Source: Chaetomium olivaceum (Eukaryota > Ascomycota > Sordariomycetes > Sordariales > Chaetomiaceae). From it: a stretch of 64,000 nt of DNA. The DNA is taken from positions 186,001 to 250,000 of the forward strand of contig JAYWVB010000045.1 of assembly GCA_039881045.1 (NCBI GenBank). The letters are read 5' to 3'. The notes under the pieces were generated by a model. That model did not search any database. It had not been told where the DNA came from and saw only the letters and a list, made by a program, of their open reading frames with translations. Made by a program: the position numbers and the translations under genes. Shown piece by piece: positions 20,608 to 33,735 of this stretch. How positions within the stretch are numbered: the first letter of the stretch is position 1; each line of letters starts with the position of its first letter.

Positions 20608-22873
20608 ATGTCCAACAACGTTCAGGACTCATGGGAGGACGACCCGGCTGCTCAAGATGAGAACCTGGCCCGCCAGGCACAGCAGATGAATATCGGCGCC
20701 CAGCAGACTCAGGGAGGTTTTCGGGTCGGTGCCGCTTCTTTCCAGCCCACGGCTCAGACCTTTCAGCCGGGCCAAGCCCAAGGATTTGGTGGGGGTGGTG
20801 GCTATGGGCAGTACCAGCAGCAACAGTACTACGGTGGCCAGGGGTACTACCCGCAATACAGCGGCCAGCAGGCCTTCGGGCAGTATGGCCAACAACAGCC
20901 GCAACAGGGTTATGGCGGTGTTTATGGGCAGGGACAGGCCGGATACAACCAGCAGCAGCAGCAATACGGTAAGACTGCGTAACCCACCCCCCCAAGTCTC
21001 GGTACGAAGGCTCATAATGGCGACAGGTCAGTGGCAGGGCTACCAGCGCAGCCCCAGCAAAGCCAGGCGCAACAGCAAGCCCCGAAGCCGACACCCACGA
21101 TTGTAAAGCGGCCGACTGATACCCCCGCCGCCGGGGATGCGCCAAAGCCGACGGTTGCGAAGGAGGGTGGCGCAAAGGTTCTAAGCATTGGCGGCGACGC
21201 ACCGAAGCCCAAGGCTAAGGTCCTCTCCATCGGCGCCGTCGCCCCAGCCAAGGAGGAGCCCAAGAAGGACGAGAGCAAAAAGGAGGAAGCTAAGAAGGAG
21301 GGCACGGTGGAGGCCGCTGCCAAAGTCACGGCGGCTAAGGCGATCGACAAGGCGGATACCAAGGCAACAAGCGGCAAGACTTCACCCACGCCATCCTCGG
21401 GGCGATCCAGCCCGTCTCGTGGAGGGGCCGTCAAGGCCGCCCGTGATGCCGACGCCGTGGAGAAGGAGCAAACCGCCGACGTGGACGAGGATACACTCAA
21501 GGAAATCTATGGCAAGGAACACGTCAACATCATTTTCATTGGCCATGTCGACGCCGGCAAGAGTACGCTCGGCGGCTCTATCCTGTACGCTACGGGCATG
21601 GTGGACCAGCGGACGCTGGACAAGTACAAGAGGGAAGCCAAGGAAATGGGCCGTGAGACGTGGTATTTGTCGTGGGCTCTGGATTCGACCAACGAGGAGC
21701 GCGCCAAGGGCAAGACGGTCGAGGTTGGCCGTGGCTTCTTCGAGACGGAGAAGCGGAAGTACAGTATTCTCGACGCTCCCGGCCACAAGACTTATGTGCC
21801 TCACATGATTGGTGGTGCCTCGCAAGCCGATGTCGGTATTCTGGTCATTAGTGCGCGGAAGGGCGAGTACGAGACAGGATTTGAGAAGGGCGGCCAGACC
21901 CGTGAGCATGCTATGCTGGCCAAAACCCAGGGTGTGAACAAGTTGGTGGTGGTTATCAACAAGATGGACGACCCGACGGTCAACTGGTCCAAGGAGCGCT
22001 ACACGGAGTGCACCAGCAAGCTGCAACAATTCTTGAAGGGCACAGGGTACAACGTCAAGACGGACGTCTTCTTCATGCCCATCGCGGCGCAGCAGACTCT
22101 GGGCATCAAGGACCGCGTGCCCAAGGACACGTGCCCGTGGTATGATGGCCCATCGCTTCTTGAGTACCTCGACGGCATGCAAGCCCTGGAGCGCAAGGTC
22201 AACGCGCCGTTCATGATGGCAGTTGCCAGCAAGTACCGCGATATGGGTACCATGGTCGAAGGCAAGATTGAGGCGGGCGTGATCAAGAAGGGCATGACCG
22301 TGATCATGATGCCCAACAAGCAGACAGTCGATATTGCTGCCGCTTATGGCGAGACCGAAGACGAAGTGGCCATTGCCCAATGTGGTGACCAAGTGCGTCT
22401 CCGTCTCCGCGGCATCGAGGAGGAAGAGATCATTCCTGGTTTCGTTCTCTGCTCGCCTAAGCGTCTAGTCCACAACGTTTCCCAATTCGAGGCGCAAATC
22501 CGGATCCTGGACCTGAAGAGCATTCTCAGTGCTGGCTTTAACTGCGTCTTGCACGTCCACGCCGCCATCGAAGAAGTCACGTTTGCTGCGCTTCTCCACA
22601 AGCTTCAGAAGGGCACCAACAGGAAGAGCAAGGTCCCTCCATCGCACGCCAAGAAGGGGGATAGCATTATTGCTATTCTGCAGGTGACAGGTGGTGCCGG
22701 GTCCGTGTGTGTGGAAAGGTTTGAGGACTACCCCCAGATGGGTCGCTTCACCCTGCGTGACCAGGTAAGTCAACGCTTTCGAGTATTTACAACACAAGCA
22801 CTGCTGACCTTTTGTGTAGGGTCAAACCATTGCTATTGGCAAGATCACCAGGCTCATCACCGATGCTGCTTAA
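20608..22873 (+). CDS. sup35: Translation termination factor eRF3 (Sup35), GTPase with prion-like N-domain
   Basis: Three exons (20,608-20,968; 21,032-22,764; 22,820-22,873) give 715 residues. The N-domain (about residues 25-125) is rich in Gln, Gly and Tyr with degenerate repeats such as GYGQYQQQQYYGGQG and QGYGGVYGQGQ, as in the prion domain of yeast Sup35. A charged, Lys/Glu/Ala-rich M-like region follows. The C-terminal part is the GTPase: P-loop GHVDAGKSTLGG, switch II DAPGHKTYVPHM, NKMDD, then EF-Tu-like domains 2 and 3 ending GKITRLITDAA. With eRF1, it drives GTP-dependent peptide release at stop codons in the cytosol. Intron 1 falls between the Q-rich region and the M region; the acceptor GGTCAG is the one that keeps the frame. 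Confidence 0.95.
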
Positions 22874-23580
22874 GAGATGATCGGGTTGGAATAGCATCTA
22901 GCATGAGGCAATCTGAAGTTCGTTATAGATGTACCAGGTGTTGATTTGTGCCCGGTGTTTTTTATTTTACCTTATTTTATTTATTCCTTCCGAGTGATTC
23001 CCTTGTAGTGCTTCCGGAAAATCGTTTATCTCAACTTTGGAATGGATACCGGACCACCGCCCTACCAAAGAAGCCGACTTACATCGTACCTTCCGTGTGA
23101 CTTGCAAGAGGGGACATACCGTGGTTTCCATGCTCCAGCGGGTTCTTCAACCCAGTGCCTTCCGGAATAAACTTTACAAAATTACCACAACCTGGGAGGG
23201 GCTGTTCTCAAGCGGGGCCAAGGCGGGGCAATCGAGGAAGCTTAACCTCGATCGTGACAACGACGAGACACAGCGGATAGCTGGGTTCTTATGATCAACC
23301 TGGAATTGTCCCTCCGAAAACAAAGGTAAGCCAATCAATTGATATGCCCGTGTACGGCCCATGACTCCCCGTTCTCTGTGATTCAACTGGATTTTGGAGA
23401 ATGTACATACATACCATGACTCAAAGAACCCCGCGCTCACTGAACTGTTCTCGAAACCGCAGTTACCACCGTCCTTTCTGCCATCCCGTTGCGAGTTTCG
23501 CCCCGGTTCACGAGCTGGTCTTGTCGACACCCGCCATAACACACAACACCTCCGCTTTGATATTTGCCGAGACTTTCACG
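22874..23580. other. Intergenic
   Basis: eRF3 3' UTR and promoter side of the dehydrogenase gene. No feature beyond AT-rich terminator-like sequence after 22,950. Confidence 0.5.
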
Positions 23581-24793
23581 ATGGAAGGCCCAACTATCAA
23601 GATGGAAGCTCCAGCTCCAAGCACCGGTCCTCCCAAGCCCAAGACTGTGGAGGATCTCTTTTCTGTCAAGGGCATAGTAGCCCTCGTCACTGGAGGTGGC
23701 ACAGGTTAGCAACCTATTTCCTCCCGAACCATCTGCCACACTCGACAGAGATAAAGAAAAGAATACATCATCAAAGAGTAAAAGAGAGAAACCCTCAACT
23801 GACCAAACCCCCTCCCTAAACTACAGGCATCGGCTTCATGATGGCGCGCGCCCTCGCCGGCGCCGGCGCAAAACGCGTGTACATCGTCGGCCGCCGCGTC
23901 GACGTGCTCCAGGCCGCCGCGAGCTCCATCAACCGCCCCTCAGTGATAGTGCCGCTGTACTGCGACGTGACCTCGCGTGTCAGCCTGGAGAGCGTCGTGT
24001 CGGTCGTCGAGACCGACGTCGGCCACCTGCATCTGCTGGTCTGCAATGCGGGCGTGGGCGGCCCCCAGGTGCGCCCGCCGGTGCCCGGGCTGACGAGCTT
24101 GGAGGAGTGGCGCGACGAGCAGATGGCGGTGCGGTGCGAGGATTTTAATGCGACGTTCGCGGTGAATAGTACGAGCGTCTGGTTTACGGCGATGGCGTTT
24201 TTGAAGCTGTTGGATGAGGGGAATAAGCGGGAGGGGTGGGGCGGGAAGGGCGAGGGCGTGAGTAGCCAGGTCGTGGTCACGAGCAGCATTGCCGGGTTTA
24301 ACAAGAGCGCGCCGGGCGGCTGGGCGTATGGACCGAGCAAGGCGGCTGCGACGCATATTGCTAAGTCGTTGAGCGTGGTGTTGCCGACTTGGGGGATTCG
24401 GTGAGTGGTTTCTTTTTGGCTTTTCTACCTCTTTGTTAGATTGTGGTGTAGGCAACCTGCTGACGGAACTGACACAAACAGGGCGAACTGCATTTGTCCT
24501 GGTCGTAAGTATCCCAGTTCAACGTAACAAGGTGTGCTTGTGGCTAATAACGCTCAGTGTTCCCTAGCGAGATGGCGGCTCCCATTGTCCAGGCGTCCGG
24601 GGGCTCCATGACAGGCGATAATAGCACTATCCGTCTGGACAAATCCATGGTTCCCCTTGGCCGCATGGGTGATGAGACCGACATGGCTGGCCAGATTCTG
24701 TACCTCGCCTCACGGGCGGGCGCATACCTCAACGGCAACACTATTGTGGTCGATGGAGGCCGGTTGGGTACATTCCCCAGTTCGGGATACTGA
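23581..24793 (+). CDS. Short-chain dehydrogenase/reductase (SDR)
   Basis: Four exons (23,581-23,704; 23,827-24,400; 24,482-24,504; 24,558-24,793) give 318 residues. The cofactor site TGGGTGIG spans the first intron. The NAG-type motif is CNAGVGG, the catalytic serine sits in VVTSSIAGF, and the YxxxK pair is in AYGPSKAAATHIAKSL. The end PGLFPSEM and NGNTIVVDGG is the usual C-terminal part of classical SDRs. Such enzymes oxidise or reduce alcohols and ketones with NAD(P)H; the substrate is unknown. No signal peptide. Exon 3 is only 23 bases. It stands alone with no obvious biosynthetic cluster around it. Confidence 0.93.
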
Positions 24794-27700
24794 GAAAGGA
24801 AGATGTCGTGGTTGTGACATAGGGCTGGTTTAGAGTGTTGTATATGGTTATGAAGATCCGTGTGGGCAAATTAACTCGCCATGGAGTGGGTATATCCTAG
24901 ATGTTTACAACTGTCAAGATTAGACCTCCACTTTCGCCGTAGCTCGTTTTCCATAATCTAGTTTAAGAATGGGTGCGTAACTGAGACAAGTACTCAGCAG
25001 GAAGTGAATTAACAACACCATTGGGTAGGTGGATAGGTTGCAGTTGCTTCAGTGATGTGTTGGATTTTCCGGGGTCGTTTTGTACGAAGACATCCTATTT
25101 TCGATTCAGAGGAAAAGCCTTGGACTGATCTGCATGTTAACCGCCCCTTGCTATCTTTTTCTGTGTGAGAACGTAAGTTCTAACACTCAATGGCAACTAG
25201 CCTTTTCCCTTTTTTCTTTTTTACTAATAGCTGGAGTTGTCGAGGTTGTCAGGGAAGTCGCGATTCAGGCTCGGCGTGTCAAATCCTAAGACCTACATTT
25301 CGGCAGATATAAACTTACCGTATCTATCGAATTAATCCAACGTGCCCATACTCCTATAGTTTACACAATGTGACGATCTAGGCCTTGCTGGAAGCAGTTC
25401 TTACTCGCCGTCGTTCAAGCAAGTGGTGAGGTTGTTACGTCTTGGCGGTGGCCCCCTGTTGCTCCCCTGCCGACTTGAGCGATGTGGGGCTTCAGGGCAC
25501 CATAGACGATTTTTGCTTTCGGCGACCACATGACGTCACTAAGGCATGTGTTGGCCTCCTTCTCCACAGAACCTTGATGATCTATGTTGAGGATTGAATT
25601 CCACTCCCAGATTCCATATTGTTGAACGGAAGAAATTTTTGAATATTTCTGCATAGTTGTCTGGATGCTGGAAAGAAGCTGATGTGGACAGAGCACCAAC
25701 ATATCGATAAAGTCAAACAGCGAAGCATCGACCCCGCAATGGTGCAGGTGGCCGGGGTCGGCAGTGTGTGTTCAGTGGCATGGGAGCATGGGAATGGAAT
25801 CAGACCCACTCTGTCAGACGGCGTGTAAGTCGAGGCCATCGCCAGAAGGGTACTTCGAGATGGAACCCGGTAGTATGGTATCAGATGTTTTCGCGACGAC
25901 AACCACCCTCAGATACAAACCCTTCGTGCAGAAATGGAGATAAGGATGATCGGCTGCACAGTGCAAGGAGATCTGATCAACACAGGTGATGGCGGGGTAG
26001 AAGAACACCACACCATCCTTAATTACGGGAAGCCCAGGCGACAATGTTGCCCAATGAACCAGGAGAAGTTACTCCGTGTGTGCGATCATGCAGGCACTCC
26101 CCAACTCAGATTTGGCGGATTGTCGCGATCCGGCAACTCTGGGTTGGCCAATATCATTATGGAGAGAGGGGAAGTCGGTAAGAACAGGAACTGAAGCTCC
26201 CTTCCTGTCCCCCTCCTTCAGCTACCCTCCAAGTTCCCCTCACGTTCGACGCTGTCCTACCCACTCGCGAGCCATCCCGTTCCAGAGATGGACCCGTTGG
26301 GTTGATTCGTCTTGTTTCGTCTGTTTTTTTGATGAGGACGACTAAACGGGACTAAAATGGATCTTGATTAAACCAAGCAAGTTCCGTGTCGGACTTGAAG
26401 ATAGAAAGCCATGCGGAAAAGTTGACGGCATCAACAAGCGTTTCAGCACGGGTATCGGCTTCACTGTTCGACTCAGAATTGCCTACCGAGCAATATCAAT
26501 AACCCCGCTCTTGACGTGTATGCGTGTGCATTCATCCAGCCGTCGAGGAACATGGCAGTGGTACGATGCGGGAGAGAAGGTACATCGAAGGACATCCAAG
26601 GGCTGTGTGGCTCGCCAACTGGTAAAAACGGACGGGAACTGAGTTGCATCCCATTCCCACTGCGTAGACGCTGCACCCCGCGTACCCTTCCCACTGCGTT
26701 GCGTGGATGGACACGCCTGGTTGGAACGGTTACCAGAGAAAAGCATGTGCAGTACTGGCCGAGTACCTTGGATGTGAGGAGTACGACCCCTCACATTGCA
26801 CATGAGACGAACCTGCTGTAATTGTTCCGGGATGGGCAATCGAGTAATAGGTCAGGTCACTTGCCATAAATATCCAAGCAGGGACTCGCTTGACGTCTGT
26901 CTGTGACGACTGATTTGCACTTGCTTGACCTCAGCCAACTCCATCCTTTGTTCATCTCTTTCTTTCCTCCGACACAACACCTCTCCTAGGATTGAGCTCT
27001 TGCTCTCTAGCGTTATCGCATCTTCCAAGAAAACAATAGAATCGATTGAAGAGAATCTCATACTCCCTCCCTACCGCCGTTACCTACTGGTACCGTCTTG
27101 CTGGGCCGACAACCGATTTGGGCACGCGACCCCGCAAACACCCGAGAGCTGCCACAGGCCCGAGCTATTGCACCCTGCCGCTCGAAGCATTCGCGTGCAC
27201 GTACGCACAAGGCTTTTTAAGACAAAACGACCGGGTACTTCACGGTTGAGCTTCTTTTCACAAGAGTAGGTTTCCAATGCTCCATTTCTAAATTTAATCC
27301 CAACTTGGAGAGGGATGGGGAGGATGGGATCCCAGGATTTGGCTTAGAAGGCTCCCGTTCCCCATTCCCGCATTCCCAGCTGGAGAACCCGGGGGACTCC
27401 ACATGCGGACGCCCGACTGCCGAAGCGGCTTTCCAGAACACAACGGGGCGTCAAATCACGAGCTTGCACCCCGCCGCGTGCAGCCGGGCCTCCTGCATTT
27501 TCCGATATTTTGTCCCGAGTTAGTCAGTCCCCTAGAACCGCGCCAGGGTCGCCGGCTCCAGTCGTCCGTGTTGACCACCCGTCCCGCTTGCCGACGGTTT
27601 ACCGGGAGATCAGCTTGGCGAACGTTCAGTGGAGAGAGGACCCTGGCATGTCTACACTCCTGGGATCTCTGACGGCCTCGCTGTCGGCTGGCCTCCCCGG

Positions 27701-27960
27701 ACTGAGAGCTGGAGATGGTCCGGTTTCATTGGTCTTAGCTGGTGGATAGAACCCACCTCCGAAGCCCGACGATAATAGCGAACAGCGGGCTAACAGTGTA
27801 ATCGCGATTGTGTAGGGTGCGAGACCCGGGCGTGTTGAGAATCAACAACTCACAAGCTATAAAACCGTTGAGGTTGTTGGGCTTGTGAACGGACCGAAGC
27901 GGTCAGCAGTCCCGTCCTCGTCACTTAGACGTCTTCCAGCTCAAAACACCTTCGTTTATC
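24794..27960. other. Gene-free stretch of about 3.2 kb
   Basis: No open frame here shows domains, credible splicing or codon structure. There is a TATA-like element near the right end serving the carrier gene. I saw no terminal repeats, tandem arrays or RNA genes. It may hold a long promoter, non-coding transcripts or decayed elements. Confidence 0.5.
27858..27864 (+). promoter_or_regulatory. TATA box of the mitochondrial carrier gene
   Basis: TATAAAA lies 97 bases upstream of the ATG at 27,961, in a good position and orientation for the core promoter. Confidence 0.5.
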
Positions 27961-29038
27961 ATGTCCAACTCGATCAAACAGGCGGCTGAAGCAGCACGAT
28001 CCAGGGGAAACGAAATGATGGGCACAGCCAAGCACGTCAAGAACGAAGGCGTCGCCGTCGCCAATGACTTTCTGCACACGCCCTTCATGCGGGCCGCCCT
28101 GCCCTTTATCAATGGCGGTCTCAGCGGCATGGTCGCCACTACGGTGATCCAGCCCGTGGACATGATCAAGGTTCGCATCCAGCTGGCGGGCGAGGGCAAG
28201 GCCGGCGGCCCGAGGGCAACACCGCTTTCCGTCACCCGTGAGATTCTCGCAAGCGGGAAGGCCCTCGACCTATACACGGGCCTCTCAGCCGGCCTGCTCC
28301 GACAAGCCGTATACACCACCGCCCGACTCGGCTTCTTCGACACCTTCATGGCCCGCCTCACATCCCGTGCCAAGGCCAAAGGCCAAAGCATAGGCTTCGC
28401 CGAGCGCGCGACAGCGGGCCTCACGGCGGGCGGGCTAGCGGCCATGATCGGCAACCCGGCGGACCTGGCGCTGATCCGCATGCAGAGCGACGGGCTCAAG
28501 CCGCTGGCCGAGCGCAAGAACTACAAATCGGTCATCGACGCGCTAGGGTCCATCGCGAAGAGCGAGGGCGTGGGGGCCCTGTGGGCGGGCGCTGCGCCGA
28601 CGGTGGTGCGCGCCATGGCGCTCAATTTCGGCCAGCTCGCCTTCTTCAGCGAGGCCAAAGCCCAGCTCAAGACCCGCACCGACTGGTCCGCCAACGGCGT
28701 CACCCTGAGCGCGAGCGCAATCGCGGGCTTCTTCGCCAGCTTCTTCTCGCTGCCCTTCGATTTCGTCAAGACTCGCCTGCAGAAGCAGTCCAGGGGCCCT
28801 GATGGGAAGCTGCCGTACAGCGGCATGGCGGACTGCTTCGCTAAGGTGACGAAGCAAGAGGGTGTTATGAGGTTCTATCGCGGGTTCGGAACATACTACG
28901 TGCGCATCGCGCCGCATGCGTGAGTGGCCCCCTTCTTTCCATCACGCCATCTCTGGGGAGTTGTTGCTGACAGTTCGCTCTGCTTGTAGGATGGTGACAT
29001 TGATCGTGGCGGATTATCTTGGGTTCCTCACTCGGTAG
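27961..29038 (+). CDS. Mitochondrial 2-oxoglutarate/malate-type carrier (SLC25 family)
   Basis: Two exons (27,961 to about 28,921 and about 28,989-29,038) encode a six-helix carrier. The three family signatures are visible: PVDMIKVRIQL, PADLALIRMQ and PFDFVKTRLQK, each after an odd-numbered helix. The N-terminal extension of about 45 residues is longer than in animal homologues. The segments FINGGLSGMVATTVIQP, GLSAGLLRQAVYTTARLG and TYYVRIAPHAMVTLIVADYL fit the oxoglutarate/malate carrier subgroup. It would exchange 2-oxoglutarate and malate across the inner mitochondrial membrane. The last exon encodes only about 16 residues after a GTGAGT donor. Substrate assignment rests on subgroup similarity. 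Confidence 0.88.
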
Positions 29039-29615
29039 GCCATCGACCCTTGAATGAGTTTTCCATGATTTGGTCGGTCGTTGCGTCGTTGTGCGGCATC
29101 ACCGAGAGTGTTCTTCTCATTTCTGTCTTTGGTGTTTGGGTACCCTTGATTGATGAGTATGATTTCCTTTGGGCGGTTTGGCTGTTAGTATACCACGGGC
29201 CCTCGCGAGACGAGACAGTACATAGTCTAGCAGTGCTGGTTGTTCGGAGAGATGTATTCCTGATTCCGCATTGCTATTCCCTTGTTTTCGTTTCGGAGCA
29301 GAAGCATCACAGAAAGAGGAACGATTGGGTGCCTTGCATTTGATTGGTGCTCACTGATTTCTCGGTTGATTATTCTTCCGCTCTCGCGCTGACCTGGGTG
29401 CCTGCCCCCCTGCTCCCCTTTGAGAAGCGCGCCCCGCAACCCAGCAAAGAGGCCCGCAACTGCAAGGCTGAAAGACCAATGACCGAAAACCGAAACGATT
29501 GTGGAGCATCCAAAGCATCCCGCTCCGATTTTGGACCCCGACCACATTGAAACCAGCAGTTTTGGACAATCCCCCCTTTTCCCTTGTTTATTGAAAATGT
29601 GATTGGGGGCTGGCC
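29039..29615. other. Intergenic
   Basis: 3' UTR of the carrier gene and PAN2 promoter; nothing recognisable. Confidence 0.5.
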
Positions 29616-32600
29616 ATGGATGCGGACTGGGACGAGGTGAGTTTCTTTCATTTTATTTCTGGGGAGTAGGGAAGAGGGGGCAATGGCATCGAGAAGTCAA
29701 GTTCGCTGTGTGCGTTCTCGTGAAGGAGGGTGCTCGCGCACGACCCCGCGATATGGTGTACTTGGAGTGTGCTTGGAGCTCGACTCTTCTCCCCGCTACC
29801 GCCCCAGCTCTGTTCACCTGTTACCGGCTGAAACTACGCTCCGACATGGTGCACATGTACAGCCCAACTAACTGCGCAATGTGTCCGAGTAGGTCACCCG
29901 CATCGCCTTCCCGGCGCCCGGCTCCAATGACTACCCCCGGCCGGCCACCGCTCTAGCTTTCGACACCATCGCCGAGTTACTATGGGCGGGCAACGACCGA
30001 GTATGTCCCCAGACGCAGACGCAGAACGCTAGCGACTTTCTCCTCCAATTCCCCCCGCGATCATGTTTCTGACCATACCAGGGCCGCGTGGTCTCTTTCT
30101 ACGGTCGCGACCTCCAGCGGTACACGGCCTTCAAGATCCACCCTCCGTCCGAAGGCCCCATACGACAATTCCTTTTTCATGACAAGGGCGTCATCGCGCT
30201 CGGCACCCGGAGCGTGCATATGGCGATGCGAAGGGGGCCTGCGCTCTGGAATATTCGGTACGATCACACTGGGCGGTTGAGTGCCGTGGAAGGGAAACGT
30301 TCGAGTCACTGACTTGGGAGGTAGACACAATGGGATGGAAAACCTGCAATGCATGAGTTTCACCTCAAAGGGCGCCTCCGAGATTATCGTCGCCGGGTTT
30401 CAAGACACCATGTTTGTTATTGATGTCGTTAAGGGGGAGATTGTCAAGCAGGTAAGTTTGGCTGTTCCTGCTCGGGAGCCCCCTTTACAGCCCATGGCCT
30501 CAGCTTACACCGGCCCAAAGGTCGCTACAGAACATCACTACACCGTCATGAAGAAAAGCAAGTATATTTGCGCCGCCACCCGGACTGGCTGCGTTGACCT
30601 CCTCGACCCCATCACGTTCAAAACCGTTCGAAGTTGGCAAGCGCATGCGTCGTATATCAACGACATGGACGCCCAGAATGACTTTATCGTTACCTGCGGA
30701 GGTTCTGTTAAGCAGCAGGCCGCTCAGACCTACATGCTAGACCCATACGTCAATGTCTTTGACCTAAAGAACATGACCTCGATGAAGCCAATGCCGTTTC
30801 CGCCCCTGGCAGCCCACGTTAGGTTGCACCCGAGAATGCTCACCACCAGCATCGTGACCTCGCAACACGGACAGATGCATGTGGTGGACATCATGAATCC
30901 TAACACGAGCAACGTGCGATACGCAAATGTGATGTCGTTTATCAACCTCTTCGAAATCGCACCTTCGGGAGAGGCTCTCGCCATGGCCGACACCGAGTGC
31001 AACATTCATCTCTGGGGGTCACCCTCCAAAATCCATTTCACCGACATGGCCCTCCCAATCGACATGCCAAAGGCAGAGGAGCCAGCTCCCATGCTCGACT
31101 GGTCTCCAGATACGTAGGCATAACTCCTGAGCTAATTCCACCTCCACCTTCCCCGACTAACATCAGCAGCCCCCTGAGTTCGATAGGGATGCCCTACTAC
31201 CGTGAACAACTATTCTCCGCCTGGCCTTCCGATATCATCTCCGACGTTGGCGCTCCGCCGGTGCAGTTAGATCCGCCATTCCTAGCCACTCTTAAGCAGA
31301 CCGAGTGGGGTTTGTACGGGAGAAACACACGAGGTCTACGGCGCAATCAGGTCGAAGATACGCGAGCATGCATGAAGCCATCCATGCAGCCACCCAAGTT
31401 CTTGAGCGAGAAGGCCCGCGAATCAGCCATGTCTTATAGCGCCCCTGTACCCGACCCTAAGACGGAGCAGGTACCTGAGTCGTCAACGAATGAGCTCGAA
31501 AGCCTGAAACCCGAGGCGCCGCCAATATACCGGAACCTGGAAATTAAATACAGCAAGTTTGGTGTGGACGACTTCGACTTCGGGTAAGCGAGGCCCCCTC
31601 CGTCTCTTTGAGACAGCAAGAACTGACACGCTGTTTTCAAGGTACTACAATAAGACACAGTATGCCGGTCTAGAGAATCACATTCCGAACTCATATGCGA
31701 ATTCGCTTTTGCAGCTTATCCACTATACCCCCCTTTTGCGGAACATGGCCCTTCAACATGCCGCCACCGCGTGTGTGACTGACCTGTGTCTGTTGTGCGA
31801 ATTGGGTTTCGTTTTCGACATGTTACAGAAGGCAGAAGGCTCTGCATGTCAGGCAACAAACATGTTCAAAGCATTGGGTGCCACCCCTCAGGCTGCGCCT
31901 CTGGGCCTACTCGAAGAAGAAACACACGTCCCGTCACTATCAACCATGTCTCAGGGGCTGAGTAGATTCCTGTTTGACAGAATCAACCACGACTACCGGA
32001 GTATAACCCCGATCTCGACCACACTAGAGCAAACCCTCTTCAATCTCCCGCAGCCTCCCGCTCCCGACGAATTAGTGTCGAGGATCCTTGCAACATCTGC
32101 CGTGGTCACCATCAAGTGTATGAATTGCCGAAGCGAGACTACGCGCCCTGGCACCGCACAGGTCAACGATCTGATGTACCCACCGCCAAAGGGCTCAGCT
32201 AGAGGCGGTAGAATGCACAAAACGACGTTTTCCCAGGTGCTCAAGACGGGAGTCGAGAGAGAGACTGCGTCTAAAGGGTGGTGTAGTCGCTGCCAGCGAT
32301 ACCAAAACCTACAAATGCGCAAGACCATACACAGTGTCCCCGCAGTGCTCGCCATCAACACGGCCATATCCAGCCAGGAACATCGGAGGCTCTGGGCGAC
32401 ACCGGGGTGGCTACCGGAAGAGATTGGCATCATCGTGGACCAGGGGCAGTTCTTCTGCTTCGAGGGCGAGGACCTAAAGCTGCATCTTCAGCGAGGGATG
32501 CACAATATCACGGTTTACTCGTTGATTGGGATGGTGGTCAACATTGAAAGCAGCTCACCTCAGAAAACACATCTCGTGAGCGTGATCAATGGTAAGTCCG

Positions 32601-33735
32601 GATTTCTTCCGGTGTTGGGGATTTGATTTACTGACGATTGATAGTTGCACACGCGGATGCAGCACCGTCGGCGGAGAGCAAGTGGCACCTGTTCAACGAC
32701 TTCTCGGTACGGCCTATCTCAACCGCAGAGGCCCTAACATTCAACGCGGCCTGGAAGCTACCTGCTGTGTTGCTGTTTCAAGTCAAGGCCGCAAACAACA
32801 AGACCAACATGGATTGGAAAACTAAGCTGGACACATCAATTCTGTACAAGGACCTGACGCCGCACTCAGACGAAAAGACATACCGGGTGCTTGACCTGGA
32901 AGTGGAGCGGCCAGGTCCGGATACCATCGTGGGGCTGGACACTGAGTTTGTGTCGCTGAAGCAGCCCGAAATCCAAATGAACTCGGACGGTGAGAGGGAA
33001 ACGATCAGGCCCATGTCGCACGCCCTAGCAAGAGTGTCGGTCGTGCGGGGCCAAGGTGAGCACGAAGGGGACGCCTTCATCGACGATTACATCGCTATTC
33101 GGGAGCCGGTCGTGGACTACCTGACGTTGTATTCCGGTATCACACCGGGCGATCTCGATCCGCGCACCACCAAGCACAACCTCGTGTCCCTCAAGGTGGC
33201 ATACAAGAAACTCTGGGTGCTTCTCAACCTCGGCTGCAAGTTCCTAGGCCACGGCCTCCGGCAGGATTTCCGCGTCATCAACATTCAGGTGCCCCGCGCT
33301 CAGGTGATCGACACCATCCAAGTGTTCTACGTCAAGGCGCGGCTGCGCAAGCTGTCGCTCGCCTTTTTAGCCTGGTTCCTTCTTAAGGAGGACATCCAGC
33401 TCGAGACACACGACTCTATCGAGGATGCGCGCACCGCTCTGAAGCTGTACCGCAAATACCTTGAATTTGAAGACGCGGGGATCCTGGAGGCCATGCTCGA
33501 AGATATCTACAAGGCGGGTAGAGCTACCAACTTCAAGCCGCCGCGTAAGGACGATCAGGTCATCCAGCGGACGGACACACCGCCTGTCACAGTGATTGAG
33601 GGGAGTAGTGGCAGCGCAGCTGATCCAATCACGCCCTCCCGTAAGCCGGTTGGGCGCGGGATCAGTTCCGGCAGCACACCGTTCGGGGTCGTGAATGTGT
33701 TTACGCCAGGGAAGGGGTCGCCTTTGCCAAAGTGA
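29616..33735 (+). CDS. pan2: PAN2, catalytic subunit of the PAN2-PAN3 poly(A) nuclease
   Basis: Eight exons (29,616-29,636; 29,893-30,000; 30,082-30,257; 30,325-30,451; 30,521-31,113; 31,170-31,583; 31,642-32,591; 32,645-33,735) give 1159 residues with frame kept. The N-terminus is a WD40-type propeller (GNDRGRVVSFYGRDLQRY, then CAATRTGCVDLLDP). Next are a PAN3-binding linker, a ubiquitin-hydrolase-like domain without its catalytic Cys (NSYANSLLQLIHY), and a DEDDh RNase domain with GLDTEF, GHGLRQDF and THDSIEDA all intact. It shortens mRNA poly(A) tails in the cytoplasm as the first step of deadenylation. A Ser/Thr/Gly-rich C-terminal tail follows the nuclease domain. The first coding exon has only 21 bases and is followed by a 256-base intron. 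Confidence 0.95.
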
